64,000 nt of DNA from CAVWZH01 sp963765285 (lineage in GTDB: Bacteria; Acidobacteriota; Terriglobia; Terriglobales; Acidobacteriaceae): positions 558,001 to 622,000 of the forward strand of contig CAVXVR010000004.1 of NCBI GenBank assembly GCA_963765285.1, read 5' to 3'. Under the pieces are notes generated by a model. It ran no database searches. It was given only the letters and a program-made list of their open reading frames with translations, and was not told where the DNA came from. This document shows positions 7,360 through 16,600 of this stretch, piece by piece; position 1 is the stretch's first letter; every line of letters starts with the position of its first letter. Made by a program: the position numbers and the translations under genes.

Positions 7360-8772
7360 ATGATCATCCTTTCTTATCCGAGACGAGTGCGGGCTGGTGT
7401 CTTTCCGGTCTTGAGCATCGCCATCTTGATAATGTCTTTTAGCCTGATCGGTTGCGGGGGTAACACTTCACAGACCCAGGCTTCAGCCGCACCGCCGCCG
7501 AAAGCAGTCACTCTGACCTCGGTTGTAGTGGGCCCGCAGAATCTTTCTATAAAACCTGGCTACTCTGTGCAGCTCACGGCCACGGGAAATTACAGTGACG
7601 GAAGCCATAAGGATTTGACCTCTTCGGCGTCCTGGAGTTCGGCACCCACGACGATCGCGGCGGTGGCTGCGAACGGAGTGGCCACAGCCATGTCCGGAGG
7701 AACCGCGACGATCACGGCTTCCTCGGGATCAGTCAGCGGAGACGCCCTTCTTACAGTAGCTTCGTTGACGTCGATTGCGATCAACCCCAGCTCGCCCACG
7801 ATTCCGCTGGGAGAAACTCAACAATTGAGCGCCGTCGGAACCTACAGCGATGGCACTACTCAGGACCTGACGAGTTCGGTCACTTGGGGTTCGACGGCCG
7901 CCGGCACTGCTCCGGTCAGCAGCTCGGGTCTGGTTTCCGCCCTGACACAAGGAAGCGCGACCGTCACCGCCCAATCGGGCACCATTACCGGCACCGACCA
8001 GGTAACGGTTGGCCCACCGGCGCTCGTCTCCCTCAATGTTCTGCCTGCCACGGCCACGCTGGCACTCGGCGGAACTCAGGGATTCACGGCTTCCGGAAAA
8101 TTCAGCGACGGCTCTACACAAGACGTCACGAGCAGTTCGACCTGGAGTTCGGCTGACCCGACCATCGCGATTGTTGACAACACGGGCTCGGTCTATGCGG
8201 CACAAATCGGAAGCACTACCATCTCCGCATCTTCCGGCTCAGCCAGCGGCTCCGCGGCGGTTACTGTCGATCCGTTGTTAGCCGTCACCTACTTCGACAA
8301 CGCCAACGTTACCGGTCTGTGGGCCGATGGCACGGTTCGCCTTAGCAATCCGGGTATGACCGGGGGCGATTTGTGCGCCATGGTCTACGTGTTCGCCGCC
8401 GACCAGCAGCTCTCTGAGTGCTGCGGTTGCATCGTGACACCCAATGGACTGACGACGCTTTCGGTCAACACCGATCTCACCAGCAATCCTCTAACCGGAA
8501 CGATTCTGAATAACGGTGTGATCGAAGTGGTCCCTGCCGATCTAGCCACCAACCCGACGTGCAACCCCGCCGCCATCACCCCCAAAGGTTTGGTCAGTAC
8601 TTGGGCCACCCATATCCAAAGTCTCCCTGGAAACGGTTTCGTTGAGACCGAAGACAGCTTCCAGCGGACTCCTTTGACCAATGCCGCACTTGCGACACTC
8701 CAGAGCGACTGCACCTTCGTAGGAATCCTGGGCAGCGGCCATGGTGTGTGCACTTGCGGAGGCGGAGACTGA
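7360..8772 (+). CDS. Lipoprotein with three Big_2 repeats and a C-terminal eight-cysteine domain
   Basis: Start chosen at ATG 7360 (MIILSYPRR), which gives a signal peptide with a lipobox at SLIGC (Cys32); a TTG at 7333 is an alternative. Residues about 50-300 form three Big_2 bacterial Ig-like repeats, each with a [NK][YF]SDG-type turn and SS-W[SG]S strand. Residues about 305-470 are the same domain as the free proteins at 2682 and 3509, with the same eight cysteines (GGDLCAM, CCGC, PTC, SDC) and tail GSGHGVCTCGGGD. It is therefore a tethered version of the secreted family. The Big_2 part probably serves as a stalk (inference). Confidence 0.85.
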   Translation: MIILSYPRRVRAGVFPVLSIAILIMSFSLIGCGGNTSQTQASAAPPPKAVTLTSVVVGPQNLSIKPGYSVQLTATGNYSDGSHKDLTSSASWSSAPTTIAAVAANGVATAMSGGTATITASSGSVSGDALLTVASLTSIAINPSSPTIPLGETQQLSAVGTYSDGTTQDLTSSVTWGSTAAGTAPVSSSGLVSALTQGSATVTAQSGTITGTDQVTVGPPALVSLNVLPATATLALGGTQGFTASGKFSDGSTQDVTSSSTWSSADPTIAIVDNTGSVYAAQIGSTTISASSGSASGSAAVTVDPLLAVTYFDNANVTGLWADGTVRLSNPGMTGGDLCAMVYVFAADQQLSECCGCIVTPNGLTTLSVNTDLTSNPLTGTILNNGVIEVVPADLATNPTCNPAAITPKGLVSTWATHIQSLPGNGFVETEDSFQRTPLTNAALATLQSDCTFVGILGSGHGVCTCGGGD

Positions 8773-8793
8773 GAACAATAACGCTCTCCCACC

Positions 8794-8838
8794 GGAACCC
8801 GCTTCCCCTCGAACCACATCGAGGGAAAGCGGGTTTCC
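8794..8838 (+). terminator. Strong hairpin after the lipoprotein gene
   Basis: A stem of about 18 bp (8794-8812 with 8819-8838, small bulges) closes a six-base loop, 21 nt past the stop at 8772. No long T-run follows, so termination is likely but not certain. Confidence 0.55.
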
Positions 8839-8922
8839 AGATGCAGACCACTGTTGGTTCCTCCCTCGACTGAACTTTGCGAATCGCGTACCTGTCCGGG
8901 CAACAGTAGTCTGGGGGTTTTG

Positions 8923-9354
8923 ATGACACGGAAGTCGATCCGGCTGGCGCCACGGGAAAAACAAATTGCCGAGTTGCTGCTGCAGGGCTGCAGTAACGAG
9001 GAGATTGCCCAACAACTCAACATCGCCCTGCGCACCGTCAAGGCTCATTTCAATCGTCTCTTTTTACGTTTCGGCATCACCGGCGGTATTAAACGAGTCA
9101 AGCTCGCCACTCTTTTGTATCGGAGGCAACTGTGCAAGACTACCCAAACCGAGTCCCCAGCGACCGAGAACAACAAGTCATCGAACTCGTCGCCCAAGGC
9201 AACACCAACCGCGGAGTCGCCGAAGCCCTGGGGATTTCGGAATACGCCGTCAAAAACGACCTTCGCATCATCTACAACAAACTTGGTTTCTGGAATCGCG
9301 TCGAACTCGCGCTCTGGTACGAAGCCCGCCGGAACGAAAGAGAGGCGAGCTTAG
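8923..9354 (+). CDS. LuxR-type HTH protein, first half of a probable tandem-HTH regulator
   Basis: ATG 8923 is preceded by GGGGG. The first 72 residues are a clean LuxR HTH (LAPREKQIAELLLQGC...ALRTVKAHFNRLFLRFG) ending in LATLLYRRQLC. After that the frame becomes Ser/Thr/Pro-rich because it runs through the coding region of the next HTH (9132-9365) in another frame. Adding one C in the C-run at 9155-9158 joins the two HTHs into one 147-codon protein (…TESPSDREQQVIEL…), an architecture I recall from acidobacterial regulators. So this is either a single gene with a one-base deletion, or two overlapping genes; the tail after about residue 75 is doubtful. Confidence 0.65.
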   Translation: MTRKSIRLAPREKQIAELLLQGCSNEEIAQQLNIALRTVKAHFNRLFLRFGITGGIKRVKLATLLYRRQLCKTTQTESPATENNKSSNSSPKATPTAESPKPWGFRNTPSKTTFASSTTNLVSGIASNSRSGTKPAGTKERRA

Positions 9355-9365
9355 CGGTCGCGTGA
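9132..9365 (+). CDS. LuxR-type HTH protein, second half of a probable tandem-HTH regulator
   Basis: 77 aa from GTG 9132, with GGAGG five bases upstream inside the preceding gene, so independent or coupled translation is possible. The domain is SDREQQVIELVAQGNTNRGVAEAL...SEYAVKNDLRIIYNKLG followed by WNRVELALWYEARR. It overlaps the preceding frame by 223 bp. If one base is missing at 9155-9158, it is the C-terminal half of one tandem-HTH protein spanning 8923-9365. No sensory domain is present in either half. Confidence 0.65.
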   Translation: MQDYPNRVPSDREQQVIELVAQGNTNRGVAEALGISEYAVKNDLRIIYNKLGFWNRVELALWYEARRNEREASLAVA

Positions 9366-9531
9366 GCCCCATGCGGAACTCATGCGCTGCGCCCGCCGCC
9401 GAAACCTGCCTTCCCTGCGCCCACCCGGGGGGTGTAATATGGAGTCCCTCCCAGAATTGCGCTTTGGCAGGCTCGCACTGCCAGAGATAAGCGTACCCTG
9501 ATGTCCGTACAATTTCTCTAATCCGGATTTT

Positions 9532-10980
9532 ATGGCTCAAAAATCCATATCTCGACTCGACGCTTTTGACTTCGTAGGATCGGAGTCGGCGGCCGCGACC
9601 GGCGCCCACGACAGTCTCGCTTCCGATTCCCATTCGTGGGGACCTCAAGCCACACGCGCTGTTCAGGGTGCTTCACCGGCTGATCTCGCCCTTGATCTGG
9701 TGCTTCACGAAATGTTGCAGCAGGCCCGCCTCGAGAGCAGCGCAACTGGGGCATCCGTCGTCTTGGTCGGTGCCTCAGAAATTCGCCGCCGAGCAACCGC
9801 GGGTGCGACTGCAGGCGAAGTTGATGACTACCTTGAGGCCCACACCAAGGTGGTGGATACATGTCTGCGCAGCGGGGCCGTGCAGCGCTGCGACGATACT
9901 GAAAGTGATACTCGATTCGACGTGGCGGCTTGCAGGCGGCTTGGCCTGCGCTGCCTTTTGGTTTGCAGAATTCCGGGCCCCGAAGAGAAAACCGTAGGCG
10001 TCATTGAACTATTCTCCTCCCGCCCCGGAGCGTTCGCTGATCGGGATGTTCTGATGCTGCAAGCGATCGGCCAGCGTATCGTCAACAACCTGGAAGCAGT
10101 TCGGAAGTTGCCGGCCCAGGTTGCGCCACAGCCTATCCCTCGAGAAGCAGCACGCCGCGAAATCAGCCAGCCTTCGGAACCGCTCCCGGTTCGAAGCCTA
10201 CCTCCGGTTGCAATCGGACCGCGTGTAAGAAAACCCTTTCAACTTGACTCAAAGCTATTCTTGATGGGTGCGGCCATCACGCTGTCAATCATTTTGGGAT
10301 GGATGTTAGGCCGGACCCAGGATTTGACGGTCAAGCGGAAGACCAGGCCTCGCTCCGCCCCGACCGCCCAGGTTGTTCCGGCGCCACGATCCGACGTCGC
10401 ACAAAGCGCCGTTACCCCAGCACAGACCGCCGAAGATTCGGTCCCGGCGGTGCAACTCCTCGACTCAGCGCCAGCAGCTACGGTTGAGATTTCCAGGATT
10501 CCAAAAACCCACAAGGTCCCGCCCCTCGAACACTCCTCCGCCCCGCCTCACGATACACTCAGCGTGTTCGCGGAGTCTTCACCAGACAGCGTCGTGCTGT
10601 TCGAAGACGAGAAAAGCGCTTCGCCACAGACTCAACCAGGTGGAACGTCCGGAGCTGACGCGAAGGGGATTGATGCAGCAGTCAGTCACGACGGAGTGCC
10701 CCATCTCGCCGCAGAAACGGCCGTGGCCAATCTGCTGGTGCGGGTTGAGCCCGACTATCCTGATAAAGCAAGGGAACAAAAGATCCAAGGATCGGTCGTC
10801 CTCGATGTGGTGGTCGGCAAAGATGGAAAGGTTCAAGGCATCAGTGCGATCAGCGGCGATCCGCAGCTTGTGCTGGCTGCCGCCCATGCCGTCCAGCAGT
10901 GGCGGTTCAAGCCGTGGATTCGCAACGGCCACCCGGTCCTCTTCGAGAGCCGCATGACCCTGAACTTTTCTCTTCCCTAG
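9532..10980 (+). CDS. GAF-domain / TonB C-terminal domain fusion membrane protein
   Basis: 482 aa from ATG 9532; no strong ribosome-binding site. Residues about 50-195 resemble a GAF domain (DLALDLVLHEMLQQARL... and VIELFSSRPGAFADRDVLMLQAIG). A single transmembrane segment follows at about 243-262 (LFLMGAAITLSIILGWMLG), then a Pro/Ala-rich linker. The last 84 residues are a TonB C-terminal domain (VEPDYPDKAREQKIQG...VQQWRFKPW). In TonB proteins this domain contacts the TonB box of outer-membrane receptors. The GAF part would be cytoplasmic and the TonB part periplasmic, so it could couple a cytoplasmic signal to receptor energisation (inference). A TonB-dependent receptor lies 2.7 kb downstream. 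Confidence 0.82.
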   Translation: MAQKSISRLDAFDFVGSESAAATGAHDSLASDSHSWGPQATRAVQGASPADLALDLVLHEMLQQARLESSATGASVVLVGASEIRRRATAGATAGEVDDYLEAHTKVVDTCLRSGAVQRCDDTESDTRFDVAACRRLGLRCLLVCRIPGPEEKTVGVIELFSSRPGAFADRDVLMLQAIGQRIVNNLEAVRKLPAQVAPQPIPREAARREISQPSEPLPVRSLPPVAIGPRVRKPFQLDSKLFLMGAAITLSIILGWMLGRTQDLTVKRKTRPRSAPTAQVVPAPRSDVAQSAVTPAQTAEDSVPAVQLLDSAPAATVEISRIPKTHKVPPLEHSSAPPHDTLSVFAESSPDSVVLFEDEKSASPQTQPGGTSGADAKGIDAAVSHDGVPHLAAETAVANLLVRVEPDYPDKAREQKIQGSVVLDVVVGKDGKVQGISAISGDPQLVLAAAHAVQQWRFKPWIRNGHPVLFESRMTLNFSLP

Positions 10981-11004
10981 AACTGCCTGGAGACCCACTC
11001 AAAC

Positions 11005-11796
11005 TCAAGAGTTCTGTTCGATCAGTTGCTGGAGCCCGGCGCGATGTCCCCGGCTGCAGGAAAGTTCCTTGCCGCTTTTCAGCACTACAATGTATTCGCC
11101 ACTGTTGCACGGTTGCAGTTCCTTGATTTTGTGGACATTCACGATAGTGGAGCGATGAATGCGCACAAACTGCGCGGGGTCTAGCCGCTCAGCCAGCCGG
11201 CTGATCGCCTCCCGCAGCAAATAGGAGTCCTTCCCCACGTTGAGCTTCACGTAGTTTGCCGCCGCTTCCACCCAGTCGATGTCGTCGAGATCCAGGAAGA
11301 CGACACGGCCACCCGCTTTTACTACCAGGCGCCGGTCCACGGGCCGAGTTTCCTTGACATTAGAAAGCAGGTTAAGAATTTTGTGGGTCAGTTCGTGGTC
11401 ATGCGTCTTGAGCAACTCAGATCGAGTTCTTTCGATCGCCTGATGAAGGCGTTCCTGATCGAACGGTTTCAGCAGGTAGTCCATGGCATGCGCTTCGAAC
11501 GCACGGATGGCGTAGTGGTCGAAAGCAGTGGTGAAAATTACCACCGGCACCTCTTCTTCAGGAATCGCTTTCAGCACCTGAAAACCGTCCGCGTCGGGCA
11601 TCTGGACGTCGAGCAAGAGCAGATCGGGCTTGTAGTCTTTTAGCGCGTCGAGGGTCTGCCGGCCGTCGCGGCATTCTGCAACGATGTGAACGCCGGGTTC
11701 GGAAGCCAGCAAAATCCGCAGCTTCTTTCGTGCCAATGCCTCGTCATCGGCGATGATCACACGAATCGTGGGGGTCATGGGTTCCGCGCTACTCAT
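11005..11796 (-). CDS. LytTR-family response regulator
   Basis: 263 aa. The receiver domain (residues about 10-125) has the acidic pair in ADDEALA, the phospho-acceptor Asp in LLLLDVQMPDADG and the conserved Lys in LLKPFD. The C-terminal LytTR DNA-binding domain covers about 160-260 (DIDWVEAAANYVKL, RIHRSTIVNVHKIKEL). It overlaps the end of the kinase gene by four bases (ATGA), so the two are translationally coupled and form a two-component system. The target is not shown by sequence; the adjacent TonB-dependent receptor, transcribed divergently from the kinase, is the obvious candidate. Confidence 0.93.
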   Translation of the reverse strand: MSSAEPMTPTIRVIIADDEALARKKLRILLASEPGVHIVAECRDGRQTLDALKDYKPDLLLLDVQMPDADGFQVLKAIPEEEVPVVIFTTAFDHYAIRAFEAHAMDYLLKPFDQERLHQAIERTRSELLKTHDHELTHKILNLLSNVKETRPVDRRLVVKAGGRVVFLDLDDIDWVEAAANYVKLNVGKDSYLLREAISRLAERLDPAQFVRIHRSTIVNVHKIKELQPCNSGEYIVVLKSGKELSCSRGHRAGLQQLIEQNS

Positions 11797-13136
11797 AATG
11801 GACGTGCCTCAGTGCGAAAAGGTATCTGCACGCGAACCTCGACTCCGCCCTCGGGGCCTTTTACGATTTCAATGCTGTGTTTCTCGCCGTACAGGGCCTG
11901 CAGCCGTTCACGCGTCGCGCGCAAACCGAGCCCGGCCTTTTCTTCGGGAGACGATCCGTTCATGCCGGGACCGTTGTCCGATACCAGCAAGTACAGATTC
12001 CGTTCATCATGCGTCGCTCGAATTCCGATTTCTCCACCTTCCGTCCGCCGCGAAATACCGTGTTTCACTGCGTTTTCCACCAGCGGTTGCAAAATCAGGT
12101 GCGGGACCTCAGCATCCAGCGCATCGGGCACGATATCTAAGGTGACCCGCAGCCGGTCTTCAAATCGGATCTTCTCAATCTCCAGGTAGCCGTTCACGAA
12201 ATCTAGTTCGCAGCTCAGCGGCGTGATCTGCACTCCGCCCTTTTCCAGGCTCATGCGCAGAAGGTCGCTGAGGCGCGTCATCATGCGGTCGGCGGCCGGG
12301 ACGTCGGTGAGCATTAACGCTGAAATCGAATGCATGGTGTTGAACAGAAAATGCGGCTGCAACTGGCTCTTCAGCGTCTCCAGACGCGCCTTCGCCAGTT
12401 GTGTCTCCAGTTGTGATGCCTGAGACTCTCTTTCCCGGAATCTGCGGTGGTACATGACAGCATGGGCAATCAATACAATCGGAACAAATCCCACGAGAAT
12501 GTTGTCCACCGAGTTGTAGAGGAACAGTCTCTTGTACAGGATCGGGTCGAAGTTCCAGACTCCGGTGTGAGGGTTCCAGAGCGGGTAAGAGAAGCCTTTG
12601 ACGCGCGGGTCCCAGACTGGATAGAGCAGGCTGCGCAACCCCACGTGTACGCAATCGAAAAGCAGCGCGCCAACAAAATACTGCACTCCCCGGCGCCCCC
12701 AATTGTCCTGTTGGAATGGATACCGCGCGCTAAGCCAGAAGATGATTGGAGTGAGCAGCGCGTAGAGAGAAAAGTTCACCAGCGGAACCATCATCTCGGC
12801 TCCCCACGACATCCGTTGTCCGAGAAAAAGATCCAGCTGATACGTGGTCGCGCCTGTAACCAGCCCGATGACTGCCCACAGCCCGAAACTGAGGGCCCAG
12901 ATGCGCCAGGTGTGTCCTGGGGCGGACGCGGTATGAGCCGCAGGAGGCGCATACGTGCTTAAACCTTGCCGCCGCGGCCTCCGGATGAGTTCCCCGCCGC
13001 AATTGCCGCACGTGTCATACATGGCCGAAGCGCACAAGGGACAAAATGTGCATTCGTACGAGCAGATGTAGGCTTCGCTATCCGGAGCGAGGGCGCCTCC
13101 GCAGCGTTCACACCGGGTTTTCATGTCAAGGTGCAT
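11793..13136 (-). CDS. LytS/AlgZ-type histidine kinase with N-terminal DUF1272 zinc-ribbon-like domain
   Basis: 447 aa. Residues about 5-55 carry paired cysteine motifs (CERCGGAL, CSYECTFCPLCAS, CGNCGGELIRRPRRQ) matching DUF1272, a small putative metal-binding domain. Several transmembrane segments follow (about 80-240), then a His_kinase domain with the acceptor His in QPHFLFNTMHSISAL and an HATPase with NAVKHG, DNGPGM and GLGL. It forms a unit with the LytTR regulator (4-bp overlap). The start may be ATG 13136 or 13124 (MKTRCERC); neither has a good ribosome-binding site. The DUF1272 fusion suggests a cytoplasmic metal- or redox-responsive input (inference). Confidence 0.88.
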   Translation of the reverse strand: MHLDMKTRCERCGGALAPDSEAYICSYECTFCPLCASAMYDTCGNCGGELIRRPRRQGLSTYAPPAAHTASAPGHTWRIWALSFGLWAVIGLVTGATTYQLDLFLGQRMSWGAEMMVPLVNFSLYALLTPIIFWLSARYPFQQDNWGRRGVQYFVGALLFDCVHVGLRSLLYPVWDPRVKGFSYPLWNPHTGVWNFDPILYKRLFLYNSVDNILVGFVPIVLIAHAVMYHRRFRERESQASQLETQLAKARLETLKSQLQPHFLFNTMHSISALMLTDVPAADRMMTRLSDLLRMSLEKGGVQITPLSCELDFVNGYLEIEKIRFEDRLRVTLDIVPDALDAEVPHLILQPLVENAVKHGISRRTEGGEIGIRATHDERNLYLLVSDNGPGMNGSSPEEKAGLGLRATRERLQALYGEKHSIEIVKGPEGGVEVRVQIPFRTEARPL

Positions 13137-13665
13137 GAACTCACGAGATCGGGTCGCAACTAGCTTCTCACGTATATCAACTTATCATTCGCAATCGGTA
13201 TTCAATCACGCCGATCTTCCTGGGAGAAACAAAAAGGCAATTGGATTCGGTGTACCTGCACCAGGAACTCCACCACTCGTACCTGGCACCGCCGAGTTCG
13301 AGCTAATTGGCACGCGTGAGGCCTGTTGCAGCAAGCAAACTCACAACACAAGACACTGCTTTGTATTTTAATTTGTATTTGAAATCTGTAGCTGCCAGTT
13401 ATGTCTCTTACCGGCGCGCTTCACTTCCAATCGTTCATAGAACCCCGAGCTGAAACCTACAATTCCTGGTACGAAACCGAGGCATTTCACAGTGTGCGCG
13501 CACACCGCTGCGCAACAGACCATGTAAAGCAGTGTGTCCACCCGTGCCTTCGTAACCGCTCGCAGTGAATTCGTCCCCATCGCGCGCCGATCCGTGCGAT
13601 ACGGCGTCCGGAGTGCACCAGCTTCAGACCGAGCACCGTCCACGTGCGAACCTGAGGAGACGATT
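13137..13665. other. Divergent intergenic region between the kinase and the TonB-dependent receptor
   Basis: About 0.5 kb without a supported gene. It includes an AT-rich tract around 13350-13385 and must hold the divergent promoters of the two-component operon and of the receptor. I could not identify a specific operator by eye. Confidence 0.6.
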
Positions 13666-16600
13666 ATGAAATGTGCCGGCACAACGCGAGAACACTTCGA
13701 CTCACATAACGCTCACAATTCGTTTGTACGGATGTTTTTGTCACCGCGGAATTCTGGCACACAGCTCCTGAGTTCGAGTCTGTTGCTGCTCGCTCTGTTT
13801 GCCCTGCTCTCCATGACGGCGACCGCCAGCTTCGGCCAAGCCATCAGCGGTAACATCGTCGGGACCATTACCGACTCAAGCGGCGCCGCAGTGACCACGG
13901 CCGACATCACAGCGACGAACGTCGCGACCGGAGTTGTCGCCACCGCCAAGCCGAACGGCGCGGGCGAATATCGCTTCGACAACCTACTGGTGGGCATGTA
14001 CAAGATTTCCGTGAAGGCCACGGGCTTCCGGACGGTGAATGTGCAGGCCGAAGTGCAATTGAACACCACGGGCACCGCCAATGTGACTCTGGTCCCTGGA
14101 GCGACAACGGAGACGGTGGAAGTCTCCGGCGAGGCGCCGATCATTGACACCACCACGGCGCAGTTGCAGACGACCTACGAAAACAAGCAGCTGCAGGACC
14201 TGCCCACGACGGGTCTGGGATTCAATTCCTTGTCCGGGCAAAATCTCGGCGTGCTCAATCTGTCATTGCTCCAGTCGGGTGTCGGCAGCACCGGCGGGCT
14301 CGGCGCCGGCACCGGCCCCTCCGTGGGCGGGCAACGGCCCCGCAACAACAATTTCACAGTCGAGGGTGTCGACAACAACGACAAAGGGGTCACTGGCCCG
14401 CTTATCTATGTTCCCAGCGATGCGGTCTCCAACTTCACCCTGTTGCAAAATCAGTTCAACTCTGAGTTCGGCCACTCCACCGGCGGACAGTTCAATATTG
14501 TCGTCAGGAACGGGACCAATTCGTTTCACGGAACGGCGTACGAATATTTCCAGAACCGGAATCTGAATGCGATCGACCAATCCGTAGCCAACAGCACCAC
14601 TCCCGGCCAGCCCGTAGTCAATCCACGCTTTGACAGCAATCGCTTTGGCGGACAGGTCGGAGGTCCGATCGTCAAGAACAAACTCTTTTTCTTTGTCAAC
14701 TACGAGTATGCGCCCCTCGGCCAGGCGGCTGTTCCCGGCGCCCCCGTTTTGGCTCCGACGGCCGCTGGCTATGCCACCGCGTTGGCGGATGCGGGCGTTT
14801 CGGCCGCCAACATCAATGCCCTGAAGGCCTGGGCCCTGGCCCCGACAGCATGTAGTCCCGCACAGGTCAGCGCGGGCATTTGCCCGGATGCGATAAAGGA
14901 CGGCTCGGGAAACATACTCACTCCCGCAGGCAGCCTTCCTCTCACGGGACTTGCAAACGGCTCAGGTGTGCAGGTTGGCGTGCTGCCGATCCTGGCGCCC
15001 TTCTACGTAAACTACACCGCGCTCACCACGTCGATGGATTACAACCTGAGCGACCGCGATCAGATTCGCGGCCGGTACATCTATAACAAGAACGCAACCC
15101 TGGACATTTCTGCCCAGTTGCCAGAATTTTTCACCCCGGCCCCAGAACCGTTTCACCTTATCGCTCTCAGCGAATATCACACTTTCTCCCCGGTCGTCAC
15201 CAACGAGTTCCGCGTTGGCTACAACCGGACAGGTTTCGATCTTGTCGATCCCGGCCTCAAGTTTCTCCCCACTCTCGATCTCTTTCCCAACATCACCATC
15301 AATGATCTGGGACAGCTCGATGTAGGCCCCGATCCCAACGCCCCGCAGTATTCAACCCAGAACCTGTACCAGGCGGTCGACAACATTACATGGATCAAAG
15401 GCAGCCACACCTTGAAGTTCGGTCTGGAAGGGCGGCGATCGATTTCGCCACAAAAATTCATTCAGCGCTCCCGCGGAGACTATATCTGGAATTCGTTCGA
15501 CGGCTATGCCCACGATATAGTGCCCGACGGCTCAGTGGCGCAACGCAGCTTCGGATCGGTTGGCTATTCGGGAGATCAGTATGGAATCTTCTGGTATGTC
15601 AACGACACCTGGAAAGTCCGCTCCAACGTGAGCCTGAATTTGGGCGTGCGCTACGAATATACGAGCACTCCGTATGGCTGGACGCAGCAAAGCTTGAATT
15701 CCGTAGCCAACATTCCCGGGCTGATCACCTTTGGTTCACCGCAAGCCCCGACCCACAACTTTATGCCGCGTGTCGGTTTCGCCTATTCTCCGGGAAACAG
15801 CGGGAACACATCGATCCGCGGTGGCTTCGGTCTCGGCTATGACGTGTTGTATGACAATATCGGAACCACGGAGCGGCCTCCGCAGATCGGGTCAACCGCC
15901 AACTGCCCCAATCCTGCTCTCTGCCTGACGCCCTTCCTGGCGAACGGCGGCATCAAGCCCCAGCCCAGCAGCGGAATTACGATTCTGGATCCGGTAACCG
16001 CCCGCCAGAACACCTCTGCTTATCTGCCCAACAACGTTCAATACCCCTACTCCGAATCATGGAATCTGGGTATACAGCACGTTTTCGGGAAAGACTACAC
16101 TGCAGAAGTGCGCTACGTGGGCACTCGCGGAATTGACCTGGACACGCAAAACATCCTTAACTTTGTGGACGGCGCCACAGCCGCGAATCACTTGCCAACA
16201 TTCCTGCAGGCGCCTTCTCAGGCACAGCTGAATGCGCTGACTACGACCTGGGCCAGCCTGGATCCTACTTGCAACACGCCGCCGCCGAACAACAATCCGC
16301 TTTGCCCCTCGGGAGTCGGCGACGCGCCCGGCACACTCTCTCAGGGCTACAACGACATCGGTACGGGGCCGGGGGGATTTTACGATCCCCAGTACTTCAA
16401 TTCCGGCTTTTTCAGTCCGATCACCGCTTTCATGCCCTGGGGCTCTTCCACATATCATGGACTGCAAAATCAACTGAGCCGCCGTTTCGACAACGGGTTG
16501 CAATTCCAGGTGGCTTACACCTACAGCCACTTGATTGACAACAGCACGGCAGATTTCCATTCCACCGACATCTCGCCGCGGCGTCCCCAGGACTTCCGCA

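Noticed and set aside
9093..9160. Programmed -1 frameshift joining the two LuxR HTHs
   Set aside because: No canonical slippery heptamer in the right frame was found; a missing C at 9155-9158 or separate translation from the internal GTG explains the data better.
9532..9862. Minus-strand frame opposite the GAF part of the TonB fusion
   Set aside because: The plus-strand protein has clear domains; the opposite frame has no recognisable features.
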